Assembly (NCBI GenBank): GCA_964035575.1
Contig: OZ037908.1
Location: 1,116,001-1,180,000 of the forward strand
DNA: 64,000 bases
Direction of reading: 5' to 3'
From: Rhynchopus sp. YZ270_cl-10
Taxonomy: Eukaryota; Euglenozoa; Diplonemea; Diplonemida; Diplonemidae
Positions 54,746 through 64,000 of this stretch are shown here, piece by piece (within the stretch, counting starts at the first letter, position 1; the number at the start of each line of letters is the position of its first letter). The notes beneath the pieces are model-generated. The model did no database searches. It was not told the origin of the DNA and worked only from the letters and a program-made list of their open reading frames with translations. The position numbers and the translations under genes were made by a program.

Positions 54746-55876
54746 ATGGAGCTGTGCGTAAAGACCTTTGACGACGAGACGTACGTGATTGAGGTGGGTG
54801 TGGACGACACAGCTGCGGTCATGCGGCGGAAGGTGGCGTCTGCAGTGGGGTTTCCTGAAGACGGCTTCCACATGAGGTTCGGAGGGGAAGCGCTGGGAGC
54901 AGGAGCGGACATGGCACAGCTGAGTGTTGGGGACACAATTGAGTTGACGAAAACGGAGAGGTACGATATAGTAGCAGCGCTTCACGCATTGGGTGAGACC
55001 GACATCACAGCAGAGCGGCTCGATACTGTGGAGGATCCTGAGGTGGCGTGTTTGCTTCTGCAGGCGGGGGTTGTGACGGTCATTCCACATGAGTTCTTGA
55101 CCTTAGGATCCTTCACCGAACTTGACCTGGGTGTTGAGTTGCCTGTGACTCGGGTTGGACAGAGCTTTCTTGAGGGCTGTACCTCGTTGACAACAGTCAA
55201 TCTCTCAGGGTTGTGCAATGTCACGGAGATCGATCACTGCTTTCTTGCTGAGTGCACCTCGTTGGCAACATTAGATGTCTCAGGGTTGTGCAATGTCAAG
55301 ACAATTGGCGAGGGCTTTCTTTACATGTGCAGCTCATTGGCAACAATTGACATTTCAGGGATGCGCAATGTTACAGAGGTGGGTGATGGGTTTCTTGCGA
55401 AGTGTCGGTCATTGTCAACAATCGATCTTTCAGCGTTGTGCAATGTTAAGCACATTGGTGAGGGGTTTCTTAAGGGCTGCCACACATTGACAACACTCAA
55501 CCTCTCAGGGTTGTGCAATGTCACGGAAATTGGGGATGGGTTTCTTGCGAGCTGCACCTCATTATCAGCAATCGATCTTTCAGCGTTGTACAATGTCAAG
55601 CAAATTGATCGGAGGTTCATGTACAAATGCGACTCGTTGGCAACATTAGATCTGTCAGGGTTGTGCAATGTCAAGAAAATTGGCGAGGGCTTTCTTTACA
55701 TGTGCAGCTCATTGGCAACAATTGACATTTCAGGGATGCGCAATGTTACAGATATTGGTTACGGCTTTCTCGCTAGCTGCACCTCGTTGCAGACAATGGA
55801 CGTCTCAGGATGCAGTGAGTATCTGTCTGACCACGCTCGAGTGCAAAAGTACATGAAGCTTAAATTTTCTGAGTAG
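54746..55876 (+). CDS. Ubiquitin-like header plus LRR protein, copy 4
   Basis: The product has 376 residues. Header and linker are close to copy 3 (both have F at the GFPEDG position) and copies 3 and 4 share the first three repeats nearly unchanged (EIDHCFL, TLDVSGLCNVKTIG). Eight good repeats follow the degenerate first one. A pair (KKIGEGFLYMCSSLATIDIS) is repeated within the gene at repeats 3-4 and 8-9. The tail differs from all other copies (CSEYLSDHARVQKYMKLKF). Probably a tandem duplicate of copy 3 that then diverged in its array. Confidence 0.85.
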   Translation: MELCVKTFDDETYVIEVGVDDTAAVMRRKVASAVGFPEDGFHMRFGGEALGAGADMAQLSVGDTIELTKTERYDIVAALHALGETDITAERLDTVEDPEVACLLLQAGVVTVIPHEFLTLGSFTELDLGVELPVTRVGQSFLEGCTSLTTVNLSGLCNVTEIDHCFLAECTSLATLDVSGLCNVKTIGEGFLYMCSSLATIDISGMRNVTEVGDGFLAKCRSLSTIDLSALCNVKHIGEGFLKGCHTLTTLNLSGLCNVTEIGDGFLASCTSLSAIDLSALYNVKQIDRRFMYKCDSLATLDLSGLCNVKKIGEGFLYMCSSLATIDISGMRNVTDIGYGFLASCTSLQTMDVSGCSEYLSDHARVQKYMKLKFSE

Positions 55877-56491
55877 CCAAACACAAGCACGACCTGTGCT
55901 CTCAAGATCTTCCGCGTAGGGGGTTTTTTTTGGGGGGGATTTTTTGATAAAACAACTTGTTTGAATCAATGTTTCCTCCATTTTTTTTTAATTCGTTTGG
56001 GGCGGGTTCGGGTGGAGAAAATATTTCGTGGGGTTTTCCAGTTGGGTCACTTTCTGTCCCCCGCGGGAGCCAATATTTCCCCGAGGGCTCGTAGGCACCG
56101 CTCAGGGCTGAAATTTAACGCTCATCCTTTTGAAAATGTGTCAGTAGGGTAACCAGGGGGGTGATAAGAAATAGCTACTCTCCACTAATCGGGTCGAGAA
56201 AAAAAAATGTTGTGAATTCAGAGAGGGTTTGTCATTCGGTTCAAAACGCACTGTTTTGAACCGAACAACGACCCTCTTGATTTCGCTGTATTGTCGAAAA
56301 TCAATTACTAAAAGCCACCTCTTCCAAGTTTGCGTTCAGACGACCCCCTCGCCCCTTCACCCCTTCACCCCTTTCACCCTTGCACCACTCCTCCGACAGG
56401 TCCATCCCCCTTCTCTTTGTTTACACCATTTTTTTGGGCCGTTTTTCCCCTCCCCCCATATCCCCATATCCCCATACCCCACCTTTGTCCC
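55877..56491. other. Spacer and leader of the ABC transporter gene
   Basis: The first half is G/T-rich. At 56238-56266 GGTTCAAAACGCACTGTTTT and GAACC form a short hairpin. The last 150 bp are strongly C/T-rich (CCCCTTCACC phrases, TTTTTCCCCTCCCC), as before several other start codons here. Confidence 0.5.
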
Positions 56492-58669
56492 ATGGATACA
56501 ATTCTCAGCAGACACCTGCAGATCAAGTCATGGCCGATCTTCATCAGCGGCCCTGCAGCGATGGGTGCGGTGCTGCTGCTGTCCCGCTCGTTTTGCAAGA
56601 AGCGCATGCAGAAGTCCAGCTCGCACACGGGGCGGAAGCGTGCTGTGTCCGTCTCGCACAGTGAAGGTGTCGACGTGGAGGCGCTGTACCGGCAGTGGTG
56701 TGGTGGACAGCGTGACATCGAGGAGGAGCTGTGCTGTCGCATCGACATGGAGCTTGCAGAGGGCATGCGGTACTGTGATGTGATCCATGTGAGCCACCTG
56801 CTTGGCATCGCACGGCACATCCCCGCCTTCGACCGTGGCCGTGTTAAAGAGTACGAAACGCTCGTCCAACGCTGGCGTGCAGAGCGCTTCTCATCCCTCC
56901 TCCTCCTCATCCAGTACGCCCGGCCTCGCCCTGAGGTGATCACTGTAGTGGCAGTGCTCAATGCAGTCCGCCCGCTTCTCTGGGAACGCACGAAAATCAC
57001 AGAGGAATTCCTCAGCGGTGCGGCGAAGACGGCGGATTTCCACCCATTTTGCAAATTTGCGGCACGGTATGTGGTGTTCTCGCTGCTGGACGCAGGGATT
57101 TCGTATATGATCGGGCAGTTAAAGCGGGTTGGTGTCGAGGACTTCACGAACACCGTGAAGTCGAAGCTGATCAGCCACCTTCTCACTCTGGACCTCGAAT
57201 ATTTCGACACCCACAAAACACATCTCACGGAGTTCACAGAAGACATCGACAAACTCCGGTACCTGGTTACCGACCGACTCTTCCAGGTTCTGCACTTTTC
57301 GACCATCGCCTTCCACTCTGCCACCCTTTCTATTCAAAACCGTGGGCAAGGCTTGGTCACGTTGTCATGCCTCCTTGCGGCCCCTTCGCTGTACATTCTG
57401 AAGGATGTTTTGATGTGGGTACAGGAGAGCATCGACAGCAAGGTGGGTGGTCAGGTGGTGTCACGCAAAGGAGCGGCGCGGGAAAGCGACCACACTGTGT
57501 CGGGGATGCTCAAACGTTTGGTGGTCATACGGTGCAATGCGGCTGAGGACTTCGAATCGGATAGGGTCATGGCGGCAGAGGTGGCGTGCCTTTCCGATGC
57601 CTTGCAGAACCAGACAGTAGGCGAGCATTCTCTCTCTGCAATCCGTGGCACCATTGTCCCCAACCTCTTCATTCTCTACCTCGTGGCTGTGGGGAACAGG
57701 GTCGCCCAAATGCGCCTTCTGAACGTCGAAGACATACCACGCACCGCAGAGGTCGCCATCGAGGCCTTCGACCACATCCACTCACTATACGAGGAGGTGT
57801 CTGAATTTGCCGACTCAGACTATACAGTGCGCCTGACGTCGCTTCTCGGAACGCACCCCACGATTGATACCGGAAAAGGCCTGCAGCTGTCGCCCGAAGA
57901 GGAGTGCGGTACTCTGAGCATCGACAATGTAGAGTTTACGTATCCGGGGACGACGAGGAATATTTTGCGTGGGGTGTCCTTCACGCTTGAGTATGGCAAG
58001 AAGATTGCGGTGGTAGGTAGGAGTGGGTGTGGGAAGTCGACCCTTGCTGCGCTGCTCATCCGTCTGTACGACCCAGATGCGGGGAGTATAGGGTATTCCG
58101 GGCGGAATATCAAGGCGCTCAATGTGCGGTGGATGCGGAGACACATCGCTACTGTGCAGCAGTCGGTTCCGCTTCCCCCAGGGACGGTCCTCAATGCGTT
58201 TACATATGGGCTTGACAACGTAACGCTAGATGATGTAATCAAAGTCAGCCAGGTCGTCGGCCTGCACAACATAGTGAGTTCCCTTAAGGATGGTTATGAT
58301 ACGAAAATTGGGGGGTCCGGTGGGGCGTCGTTTTCGGGTGGGCAGACGCAAAGGATTGCGATATGCAGGGCGCTGCTGTCTCGGCCGCGGATCTTGATCC
58401 TTGATGAGGCCACGAATATGCTTGACCCCTGGACAGAGCGTCTGGTGCTGAAGAATTTGATCAAATACCTAGGGGGGGCGTCGCTTGTCATGATCTCTCA
58501 CCGTGCCAGTACGACGCAGGCGTGCGACCTCGTGCTCTGTCTGAAGAGTGGCTGTGTGGAGGAGGTGGGCACGTTCTCCGACCTTCTCGAACGAAACGGA
58601 GAAACCGCAAAACTCTTCAGCGAAGAAGCCTCAGACGAGCAGAGCTTCACATCGGGCCTCAAGTTTTGA
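56492..58669 (+). CDS. ABC half-transporter (ABCB/ABCD-like)
   Basis: The ATG at 56492 gives 725 residues; the frame is open further upstream but has no other ATG. The N-terminal half is a divergent membrane domain with weak helices near residues 15-35, 185-215 and 270-310. It holds VKSKLISHLLTLDLEYFDTH, the intracellular-loop motif of type IV exporters, where ABCD and ABCB members have a similar 'YYxxxD/FD' helix. The nucleotide-binding domain is complete: Walker A GRSGCGKST (about 509), Q-loop in ATVQQSVPLPP, signature FSGGQ (about 614, in place of LSGGQ), Walker B ILILDEA (about 635) and H-loop SHR (about 669). It should work as a dimer driven by ATP. Substrate and membrane are unknown; the layout is nearest peroxisomal or mitochondrial half-transporters. 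No intron seen. Confidence 0.85.
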   Translation: MDTILSRHLQIKSWPIFISGPAAMGAVLLLSRSFCKKRMQKSSSHTGRKRAVSVSHSEGVDVEALYRQWCGGQRDIEEELCCRIDMELAEGMRYCDVIHVSHLLGIARHIPAFDRGRVKEYETLVQRWRAERFSSLLLLIQYARPRPEVITVVAVLNAVRPLLWERTKITEEFLSGAAKTADFHPFCKFAARYVVFSLLDAGISYMIGQLKRVGVEDFTNTVKSKLISHLLTLDLEYFDTHKTHLTEFTEDIDKLRYLVTDRLFQVLHFSTIAFHSATLSIQNRGQGLVTLSCLLAAPSLYILKDVLMWVQESIDSKVGGQVVSRKGAARESDHTVSGMLKRLVVIRCNAAEDFESDRVMAAEVACLSDALQNQTVGEHSLSAIRGTIVPNLFILYLVAVGNRVAQMRLLNVEDIPRTAEVAIEAFDHIHSLYEEVSEFADSDYTVRLTSLLGTHPTIDTGKGLQLSPEEECGTLSIDNVEFTYPGTTRNILRGVSFTLEYGKKIAVVGRSGCGKSTLAALLIRLYDPDAGSIGYSGRNIKALNVRWMRRHIATVQQSVPLPPGTVLNAFTYGLDNVTLDDVIKVSQVVGLHNIVSSLKDGYDTKIGGSGGASFSGGQTQRIAICRALLSRPRILILDEATNMLDPWTERLVLKNLIKYLGGASLVMISHRASTTQACDLVLCLKSGCVEEVGTFSDLLERNGETAKLFSEEASDEQSFTSGLKF

Positions 58670-59962
58670 GCATATTTTTTGCCCCTGACAAAAAGCGTGA
58701 CCGTGTGGAATCGGACAAAAAAAAATTCTGAGTCCTCTCTTGAGGAACGAGGCACACACTCTGATGATGATCCTGGAAACGACAAACGCTCTGAAGACCA
58801 AACACACCTCGCAGGTACTCTTCCAGGAACAACACTCCAACATAAGTGAGAGCGTCGCCGATATGGAATGACCTGGAGCGACAATGGCTCCGACAAACCT
58901 ACGCACCTCACACACTTTGCACCCACGATTGCCGACTCCAAGGAGCAAACCCCAGATCCCGCTTTGCTTTTCCCCCTATTCGAGAATAGGAAAACTCCAT
59001 GGCTAGGTTGGTTGGGTACAGTCCGGTACAGTGTGCTCCGCTGCTATATCGCACGCACATTTTTTGGACCACTCACACGACCTTCTGAGCACGACCATTT
59101 TGTTTAATGGGGCGTCAGGTGGGCACACACACACGACACCACTGTCAAGCAGTGTACTGTGGAGTGCCTCTGTTGGACGCCGTAGTACAACTTATCACGA
59201 GCACTGACTAGCATAAGAGCAATGTGGACAACGTTTACTTCTATAAGCGCCCACTGGCAGGAAGGCATCGACGACACCCCGTAGGACGCTAAAAATAAAC
59301 CCGCATGACCACAGCATGTAGCGGGAAAGCCTGTGAGGAAGCAGGTTCCAGGCCGCAAAAAAATGCTGTGAGAGTGGGAGTGGTAGCACTCAGCATATAT
59401 CTGCAGCAAGGGGGGGCAACAAATTCCCCGTCTCTTTTTGCTCCAGCGCGATGAAATGATGATGGTGAAGAATGGTGTGTGCGAGAGGCACGTTCATCTT
59501 TGAAGTGTTGCCTCTGCAAGGTGGCGCAGTAATATTTGCGTGATACAGATCATTGTCACAAAACCTTGCCCCCCTTTTGGGTGATCTATGAACGAAGAGA
59601 TGTGCGTCTCACGGAGACGATCATGGATGGCAAAAAGGGGGTGTTTTATGGAGAACGGCTTTGACGCCGTTCACTTTTCATGAAACTCATAACTTTTCGG
59701 GGGGGTTTTTGTGAAGATGTGTAAGTATTCTTGAGTTTATTTTTATTCCAGTTTCGAAGAACGAAAAAAGACATTTTTTGTGGGGAGGGTATCGGGGATA
59801 CGGTTCTAAGGGTTAAGAGTGTGTCACACCACTCATTATTAATAAAAAGGGGAAACGACAATGTGGACTCTAAAAATGTGGATTAACGACAATCCGGACT
59901 AATAGTCCACAAATCTTGCTGTAAACTTCTCTTTTTAACGTTGGAGCCGTGTGTTATTTTTC

Positions 59963-59994
<32 letters not shown>

Positions 59995-60197
59995 TCATAC
60001 AAGTATAACGGCCGTCACGACGGGGAAAATTTTTTTTTGTCGGGGAGGTCACGGCCGTGAAGAAAATCTGAAAAATTTAACGGCCGTGAAATTTTGCATT
60101 GATCACGGCCGTGAAATATTTCCACGCTTTTTGCTTGTTTCTTCTTTTTCGTTCGTAGACAGGGCCAACCCCCTTTCCCATCCCTCCCAAGTCATTC
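58670..60197. other. Repeat-rich spacer
   Basis: A stem-loop-family copy (GTGTGCGAGAGGCACGTTCA) lies at 59475-59515 and a small MITE at 59569-59641. 60008-60112 has three CGGCCGTGA or CACGGCCGTGA sites. A T run of about 30 is at 59963-59992. No gene recognised. Confidence 0.55.
59569..59641. mobile_element. Small MITE-like element, relative of 46515-46620
   Basis: CCCCCCTTTTGGGTGATCTA at the left faces the complement of GGATGGCAAAAAGGGGG. The inner GTCTCACGGAGACGATCAT matches the intronic element at 46515-46620. Confidence 0.5.
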
Positions 60198-60437
60198 TTG
60201 GGGGGTAAAAGCAACATAAAAAGTGCAAAAAAAAGTCGGCCCCACTGCGATCGGGAAGCTGACGACACGAATGAGCACTTATGGTGGTCCTGCCCTGCCT
60301 GCGATGCTATACGCTCAGATCCTAGTTTCCACTCCGTCACAACTGCTGACAGGTCGCCGTGGCCTAACTGTGTGTCGAACTGCGGAGTTATCCCTACTGC
60401 CCTGAAGGACAGTATTGATGCTACCTCCAGCGTCTGA
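60198..60437 (+). mobile_element. 3' fragment of a LINE (zinc-binding C-terminus)
   Basis: One frame reads RPHCDREADDTNEHLWWSCP then ACDAIRSDP, matching the Cys/His zinc motif (CxxC...EHLxWxCP...R) found after the reverse transcriptase in many non-LTR elements. It then reads WPNCVSNCGVIP, a phrase also usual downstream of that motif. Nothing upstream continues the RT, so this is a 5'-truncated relic, distinct in sequence from the LINE at 7240-9790. Confidence 0.6.
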
Positions 60438-60479
60438 TGGGGAGCAATACACCGGTTGTCTCTGAACAACAGCCTCCGT

Positions 60480-60746
60480 ATCAACAATCTGCCAGTCACG
60501 CCTGGAGAAGTTTTTGGGGTGCCTCGGAGGTCTTTATACAATGCAATGTGTCCTAGTTTCGAGTACGAAACGTTTCTCCATGTATTGCACGGGAAACAAT
60601 ATGACAAAACAGGTGCAGGGTGGTTCCGTACTTATCATAGAACCTGGCACCTTGTGTGTCTCCCAAAGACCAAAAAAGCGTTGTGAAGTTTTGAAGGAAG
60701 GAAAAATAAAACGTATCAACAATCTGCCACTCACGCCTGGAGAACA
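60480..60746 (+). repeat. Direct repeat pair about 235 bp apart
   Basis: ATCAACAATCTGCCAGTCAC plus GCCTGGAGAAG at 60482 recurs at 60716 with few changes. Between them, 60610-60690 resembles 14930-15060 in the first LRR cluster. Confidence 0.6.
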
Positions 60747-60949
60747 GCTCAGCTGCAACCTTTGTTCCGCCCCCACTATGACTTCGACCGGATTCCACTC
60801 TCACAGGAAATGGACTTATCCAAACCATCACCTGCGTGCCCTGCTGCGCTCCTGGCTCTCTTGGTCTCCCGCTGCCCGCCCACGTTTTCACCCTACTGTG
60901 AATTGTAGTTGGAGCGTGTGGCATTTCTGAGCACTTGTACGTGCTCCCG

Positions 60950-61620
60950 GTTCTTCAGAGTAGCATATTTCTCGTGTTTCAGCACTTGTAACCGGTTCTT
61001 GAGCTAAGTACTCTTCTCAATATTTGATGGGCTTTCCGTTGTGGAACACACATCAAAACTGTGAGACGAACCTCATCTGTGTTGAACCATTTGCGGTGTT
61101 CTTCAGCTTCCAGTGCAAAATCTTCCGACAGAATCAGCACACCATTGAACAACTATCCTCCGTCTTTTTTGTCGGAAAATAGACCGCATCACGTTCTGCA
61201 CACCTCTGGATCTTCTTCGCTACGTTGGCGAGATACGCGCAGAGGGAGGGGTCCACCCTTTTGATCCCGTGAACTTGTACTGTTTGCCCGATGTTTTCTT
61301 TGGCACAAGAGTGATGAACGGGGTTGAGTGAGTCCAAACACATCCTTCTCGGGCAAAGAGTAATAATTGAGGTTGTGAGACGCTCGGGATGCTGCGAATT
61401 CAGTATGCAGAACTGAAAGGCAGTGTTGAAACCAGAAGATTACAGATGGCGGGTCAGATGCTGTGTCACTTACCCCATCAGGTAGATGAGAGCCAGCACC
61501 TTCAGAGCAGTGAACACAACACACCGTGGACACAATACATGTGCCAAAAGGCAACAAGACCCTACAAGGAGTACCCAGTACCCAGCGCAGTTTTCTGTGC
61601 GATATCACTTAACCGGTCCT
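60950..61620 (-). mobile_element. Diverged inverted fragment related to element A core
   Basis: On the minus strand CTCCTTGTAGGGTCTTGTTG followed by CCTTTTGGCAC (near 61545-61580) lines up with the same phrase in elements A (4255-4285) and D (51413-51443). Surroundings are too diverged to align by eye. No inverted-repeat ends found. Confidence 0.4.
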
Positions 61621-61804
61621 CTCCTGCCCTACCCTCCTTTTCTTCAGGGGTAAAAATCAGGTGGGTTGTGGGAATATAGGGGGAAATGGGTGGGGTTTGG
61701 TCTGTACATTCCTATCCGCGCCTATCCGCGGGGTAAAAATCAGGTGGGATGGTTCTTGAGTGGCGCCTTTTCTCGTACTTCACTGTGTGTTCCTTCAAAG
61801 ACTT

Positions 61805-61920
61805 GTACAAAAATTTCACGGCCGTTGTTTTTTTTTAACGGCCGTGAAATTTTTGTACATAAAAAGGGCGCTTTTTTTTCACGGCCGTTTTTTTTTATTT
61901 TTCACGGCAACGACGGCAGT
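61805..61920. repeat. CACGGCCGT palindrome cluster
   Basis: TTTCACGGCCGTTG and AACGGCCGTGAAATTTTTG form an inverted pair around T runs; more CACGGCCGT half-sites follow at 61880-61900. The same word occurs three times at 60008-60112. Confidence 0.6.
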
Positions 61921-62164
61921 GGGTCGAGCATTTTTTTTTCATTTCCGTGACGTCCGTTTTACTTGTATGTTTTTTTTTTTTTTGAAAGGAAAAAAAGTAC
62001 AAAACAACGGCGACTCGCAATGCTGCTAGCAAGACGTAACAGGTGTGGGGGGGGTTGGGAATATGGGTGGTTCACGTTGCAACCTCTTGGTACGCAGGTA
62101 GGAGGGAAGACAACGGTATTTGGTGGTCTTCGTGAAAAGGGGGGGCTCTCCACTTTGTCTCTTA

Positions 62165-62467
62165 CTGGGGGGGGGGGGCGAATAAGAGATGTGGCATCTC
62201 TTATTAGGCGAACGGACAAGCCAAAAATAAGAAATTTTTTTTGGGGAAAAAAATGCAAAAAAACATTTTCGCCGGAGGCAAAAAAAATTTTTTGACCACT
62301 TTTTTGCCAGATCGGGTAGACAGGGTAAAATTTCAAAATGTTTTTTCAAGATAAAACCCTGGTGCATGCAAAAAAAAAAAAAAAAAATACCCCCAAAATC
62401 TCAACCTGATCTCTTATTCGGCCCTAATCTCTTATTCACCCCTGATCTCTTATTCGCCCCCCCCCAG
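62165..62467. mobile_element. 303-bp MITE with TA flanks
   Basis: CTGGGGG...CGAATAAGAGAT at the left faces ATCTCTTATTCG...CCCCCAG at the right. TA (62163-62164 and 62468-62469) flanks both. The phrase CTCTTATTCG or its complement occurs at least five times near the ends. It is similar in style to the TA-flanked MITE at 35232-36060 but not obviously the same family. Confidence 0.65.
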
Positions 62468-62767
62468 TAAAATTTATTCTCTCTTTTTTTTTGGCCTCAA
62501 AGAGGGTTCCTCTTCACAGCCAAGGTAGTCAGTGGGGAGCGTATTGTGGTAATAAAAAAATATCAACAGAATATTTATTACACACTTTTACGCACAAAAA
62601 CAAACCTACAAAAGCGTAGCTTAAAAGGAAGAAATAATCCCTCAGATACGGTCGCCAATCACCCCCCCTCCAACAGGGTAAATGGAGCAACGAAAAAAGC
62701 CTGTTCCCTTTTACTTACCTATCAGAGTTACTACTTTTTTTTTTTTGTGTGACTGAGTGTGGGTATG

Positions 62768-62860
62768 TGTTCAAGAATTAAACTCTTCCCCTCCCCAAAC
62801 CCCCTTTTTCGTCTCTGGTTTTCTTTATCCAAACGTCAAGTGGGTGCGTAATACGTTTTT
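62768..62860 (+). repeat. Dispersed repeat shared with 43990-44095
   Basis: TTCAAGAATTAAACTCTTCC, then CCCCCTTTTTCGTCT and TTTATCCAAACGTCAAGTGG, match the spacer after the helicase gene at roughly 85-90% by eye. Confidence 0.75.
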
Positions 62861-62902
62861 TTTTTCTTTTTTCAAATTCTCTTTTTTTACTTTTTTTTTT
62901 CA

Positions 62903-62945
62903 AGGTGACTGAGCACAAGAGAGGCTTCGGTTCATCTAATAAAAC
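62903..62945 (+). repeat. Stem-loop repeat, diverged copy
   Basis: AAGGTGACTGAGCACAAGAG then AGGCTTCGGTTCATCTAA follows a T run. It belongs to the GTGACTAAGC type, with a weakened stem. Confidence 0.65.
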
Positions 62946-63761
62946 CCACCTTTTTTTTTTGTATAGGGAAATGACTGTGTACCTGCTTACAGTTTCCCAC
63001 TCCGGGTTTACCTTTTTTCCCCATCTCTTTGCGTCACCACTGTTACTCCCTTTCCCTGTACCGGCCGTCGTCCGAGGGGGGAAGGTTATCTACTGGAGAA
63101 GTTTGGCTTCGTGCTACAATTTTTCATTTCAAATCTCAAACTTTGGTTTGACTAAAATGCTTTCTTTTTTTCTGCAAAAAAAAAAAAAAAAAAAAAAAAG
63201 CAAAGCAATCCAGAGAGAACTAACCAAGATTTCGTTCTTTTTTTTTTGTACCACTTTTTTCATTTCAAACCAACGAGCGGTTGTGAACCGCCTCCGTTCT
63301 CTTTCGGTACGGAACACCCACGTCTCCACCCTTTGCATGAGCTTGACGGAGATGCGTTTTAGCACGTTTTCAACTGCTCATTCAAGCCCTTTTTGCTTCG
63401 GCTGGATATCGTGTTTGTACACTTAAACTTTTTCCTACGTTGACTGCTTTAAGTCTTACCCATAAAGAAAACAGCGAAAAAAAAAGCAAAAAAATTAACA
63501 TAAAAGTGTTAAAAAACTGAATAAAACGATCACCAACAAACAACCCCCTCAACATCTGCCCACCAACGACTATATAACAAGTCTTCGCCCAACGCAGCTT
63601 TTTTTCCCTTTTTTTAAAGTATTTTGGTGCTTTTGGAAGTCGGTCAACGACCTGTCGGCGACCTGTCAATATCGACCCCTCCCCGGAGCACCATATTTCT
63701 CAAGAAAGGCATTTGTGACATAATTTTTAACGCAGATTTTTTTTTCTAAGGAGGTTTTAAG

Positions 63762-63803
63762 GTGACTAAGCACGAGAGGCTTAGGATCATCTTATAAACT
63801 TTT
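63762..63803 (+). repeat. Stem-loop repeat, CTAAGC/GCTTAG type
   Basis: GTGA, then CTAAGC-ACGAGAG-GCTTAG, then GATCATCTTATAAAC and a T-rich tail. The stem is a perfect 6 bp. Nearly the same as the copy at 978-1024. Confidence 0.85.
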
Positions 63804-64000
63804 CTTTTTTTCTGGCGCACCATTTCTCTTTTTCGGGTTTCCCCCCTATGTGTGTATCTCAACAAAGAAGCGCACCTCTCAACTTACAAAGTACTACAAT
63901 GAAATGCAATACAAAACAAACAGAGTAGCAAAAACAAAAACAAACAAACTTTCAATACCCCATGTGGTACAGTGTCGACAGGGAAGATGTACAACCGCCT

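Larger units (their letters stand above)
62470..64000. other. Repeat-rich region to the window end
   Basis: No gene recognised. It contains dispersed repeats listed separately, the TTAGCACGTTTTCAACTGCTC motif at 63360, A and T runs, and at 63925-63965 the A/C-rich stretch that also follows LRR copy 1 (14580-14625), so another family member could lie just beyond the window. Confidence 0.45.

Noticed and set aside
58700-59000. Extra exon or gene after the ABC transporter
   Set aside because: Short frames with shifting reading and no domain; the transporter's domain is complete at its stop.

Overview
The window looks like nuclear DNA of a free-living protist. Protein-coding islands are GC-rich, and the spacers between them are full of homopolymer runs, simple repeats and short dispersed repeats. 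Twelve gene or gene-like coding units were found: an MCUR1/CCDC90-like mitochondrial protein, four ubiquitin-like/LRR proteins, one giant EGF-repeat membrane protein, one Crinkler/RHS-like protein, one DEIH-box helicase, one thioredoxin-like protein, one ankyrin protein and one ABC half-transporter, plus decayed LINE coding sequence. Every host gene lies on the + strand. Introns are few, GT-AG and mostly bounded by pyrimidine-rich 3' ends. One-directional genes, pyrimidine-rich leaders before start codons, ingi/L1Tc-like LINE debris and RHS-like proteins together suggest a euglenozoan, perhaps a diplonemid. This is an inference: no spliced-leader gene or rRNA is present to settle it.

Layout. 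1-11.5 kb is gene-free and packed with repeats: a 9-bp minisatellite, a 2.15 kb Mutator-like inverted-repeat element (3438-5584), a 3.4 kb inverted-repeat element (6883-10256) with a decayed LINE inside it, and many copies of two short modules. 11.5-31 kb holds the MCUR1-like gene, two ubiquitin-like/LRR genes and a 13.7 kb gene for a 4,507-residue surface protein with mucin, IPT-like, EGF and multi-pass membrane parts. 31.8-36.1 kb is a second transposon cluster. 36.8-49.1 kb holds the Crinkler/RHS-like gene, the helicase (three exons), the thioredoxin-like gene (three exons) and the ankyrin gene. 50.3-52.2 kb is a second Mutator-like element with a clear 9-bp target duplication. 52.8-58.7 kb holds two more ubiquitin-like/LRR genes and the ABC transporter. 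58.7-64 kb is again repeat debris (LINE 3' piece, MITEs, palindromes).

The genes do not form an obvious single pathway. Two themes recur. First, five proteins have a beta-grasp (ubiquitin-like or probably so) header followed by a repeat solenoid (four LRR, one ankyrin), and a Crinkler/RHS-like protein lies in the same gene series. Second, a family of short dispersed repeats keeps the same loop (ACGAGAG) while its stem changes in a compensating way, which suggests a structured RNA or a non-autonomous element that depends on folding. The four LRR genes share almost identical headers but differ in repeat number and sequence, which suggests gene conversion or modular diversification.
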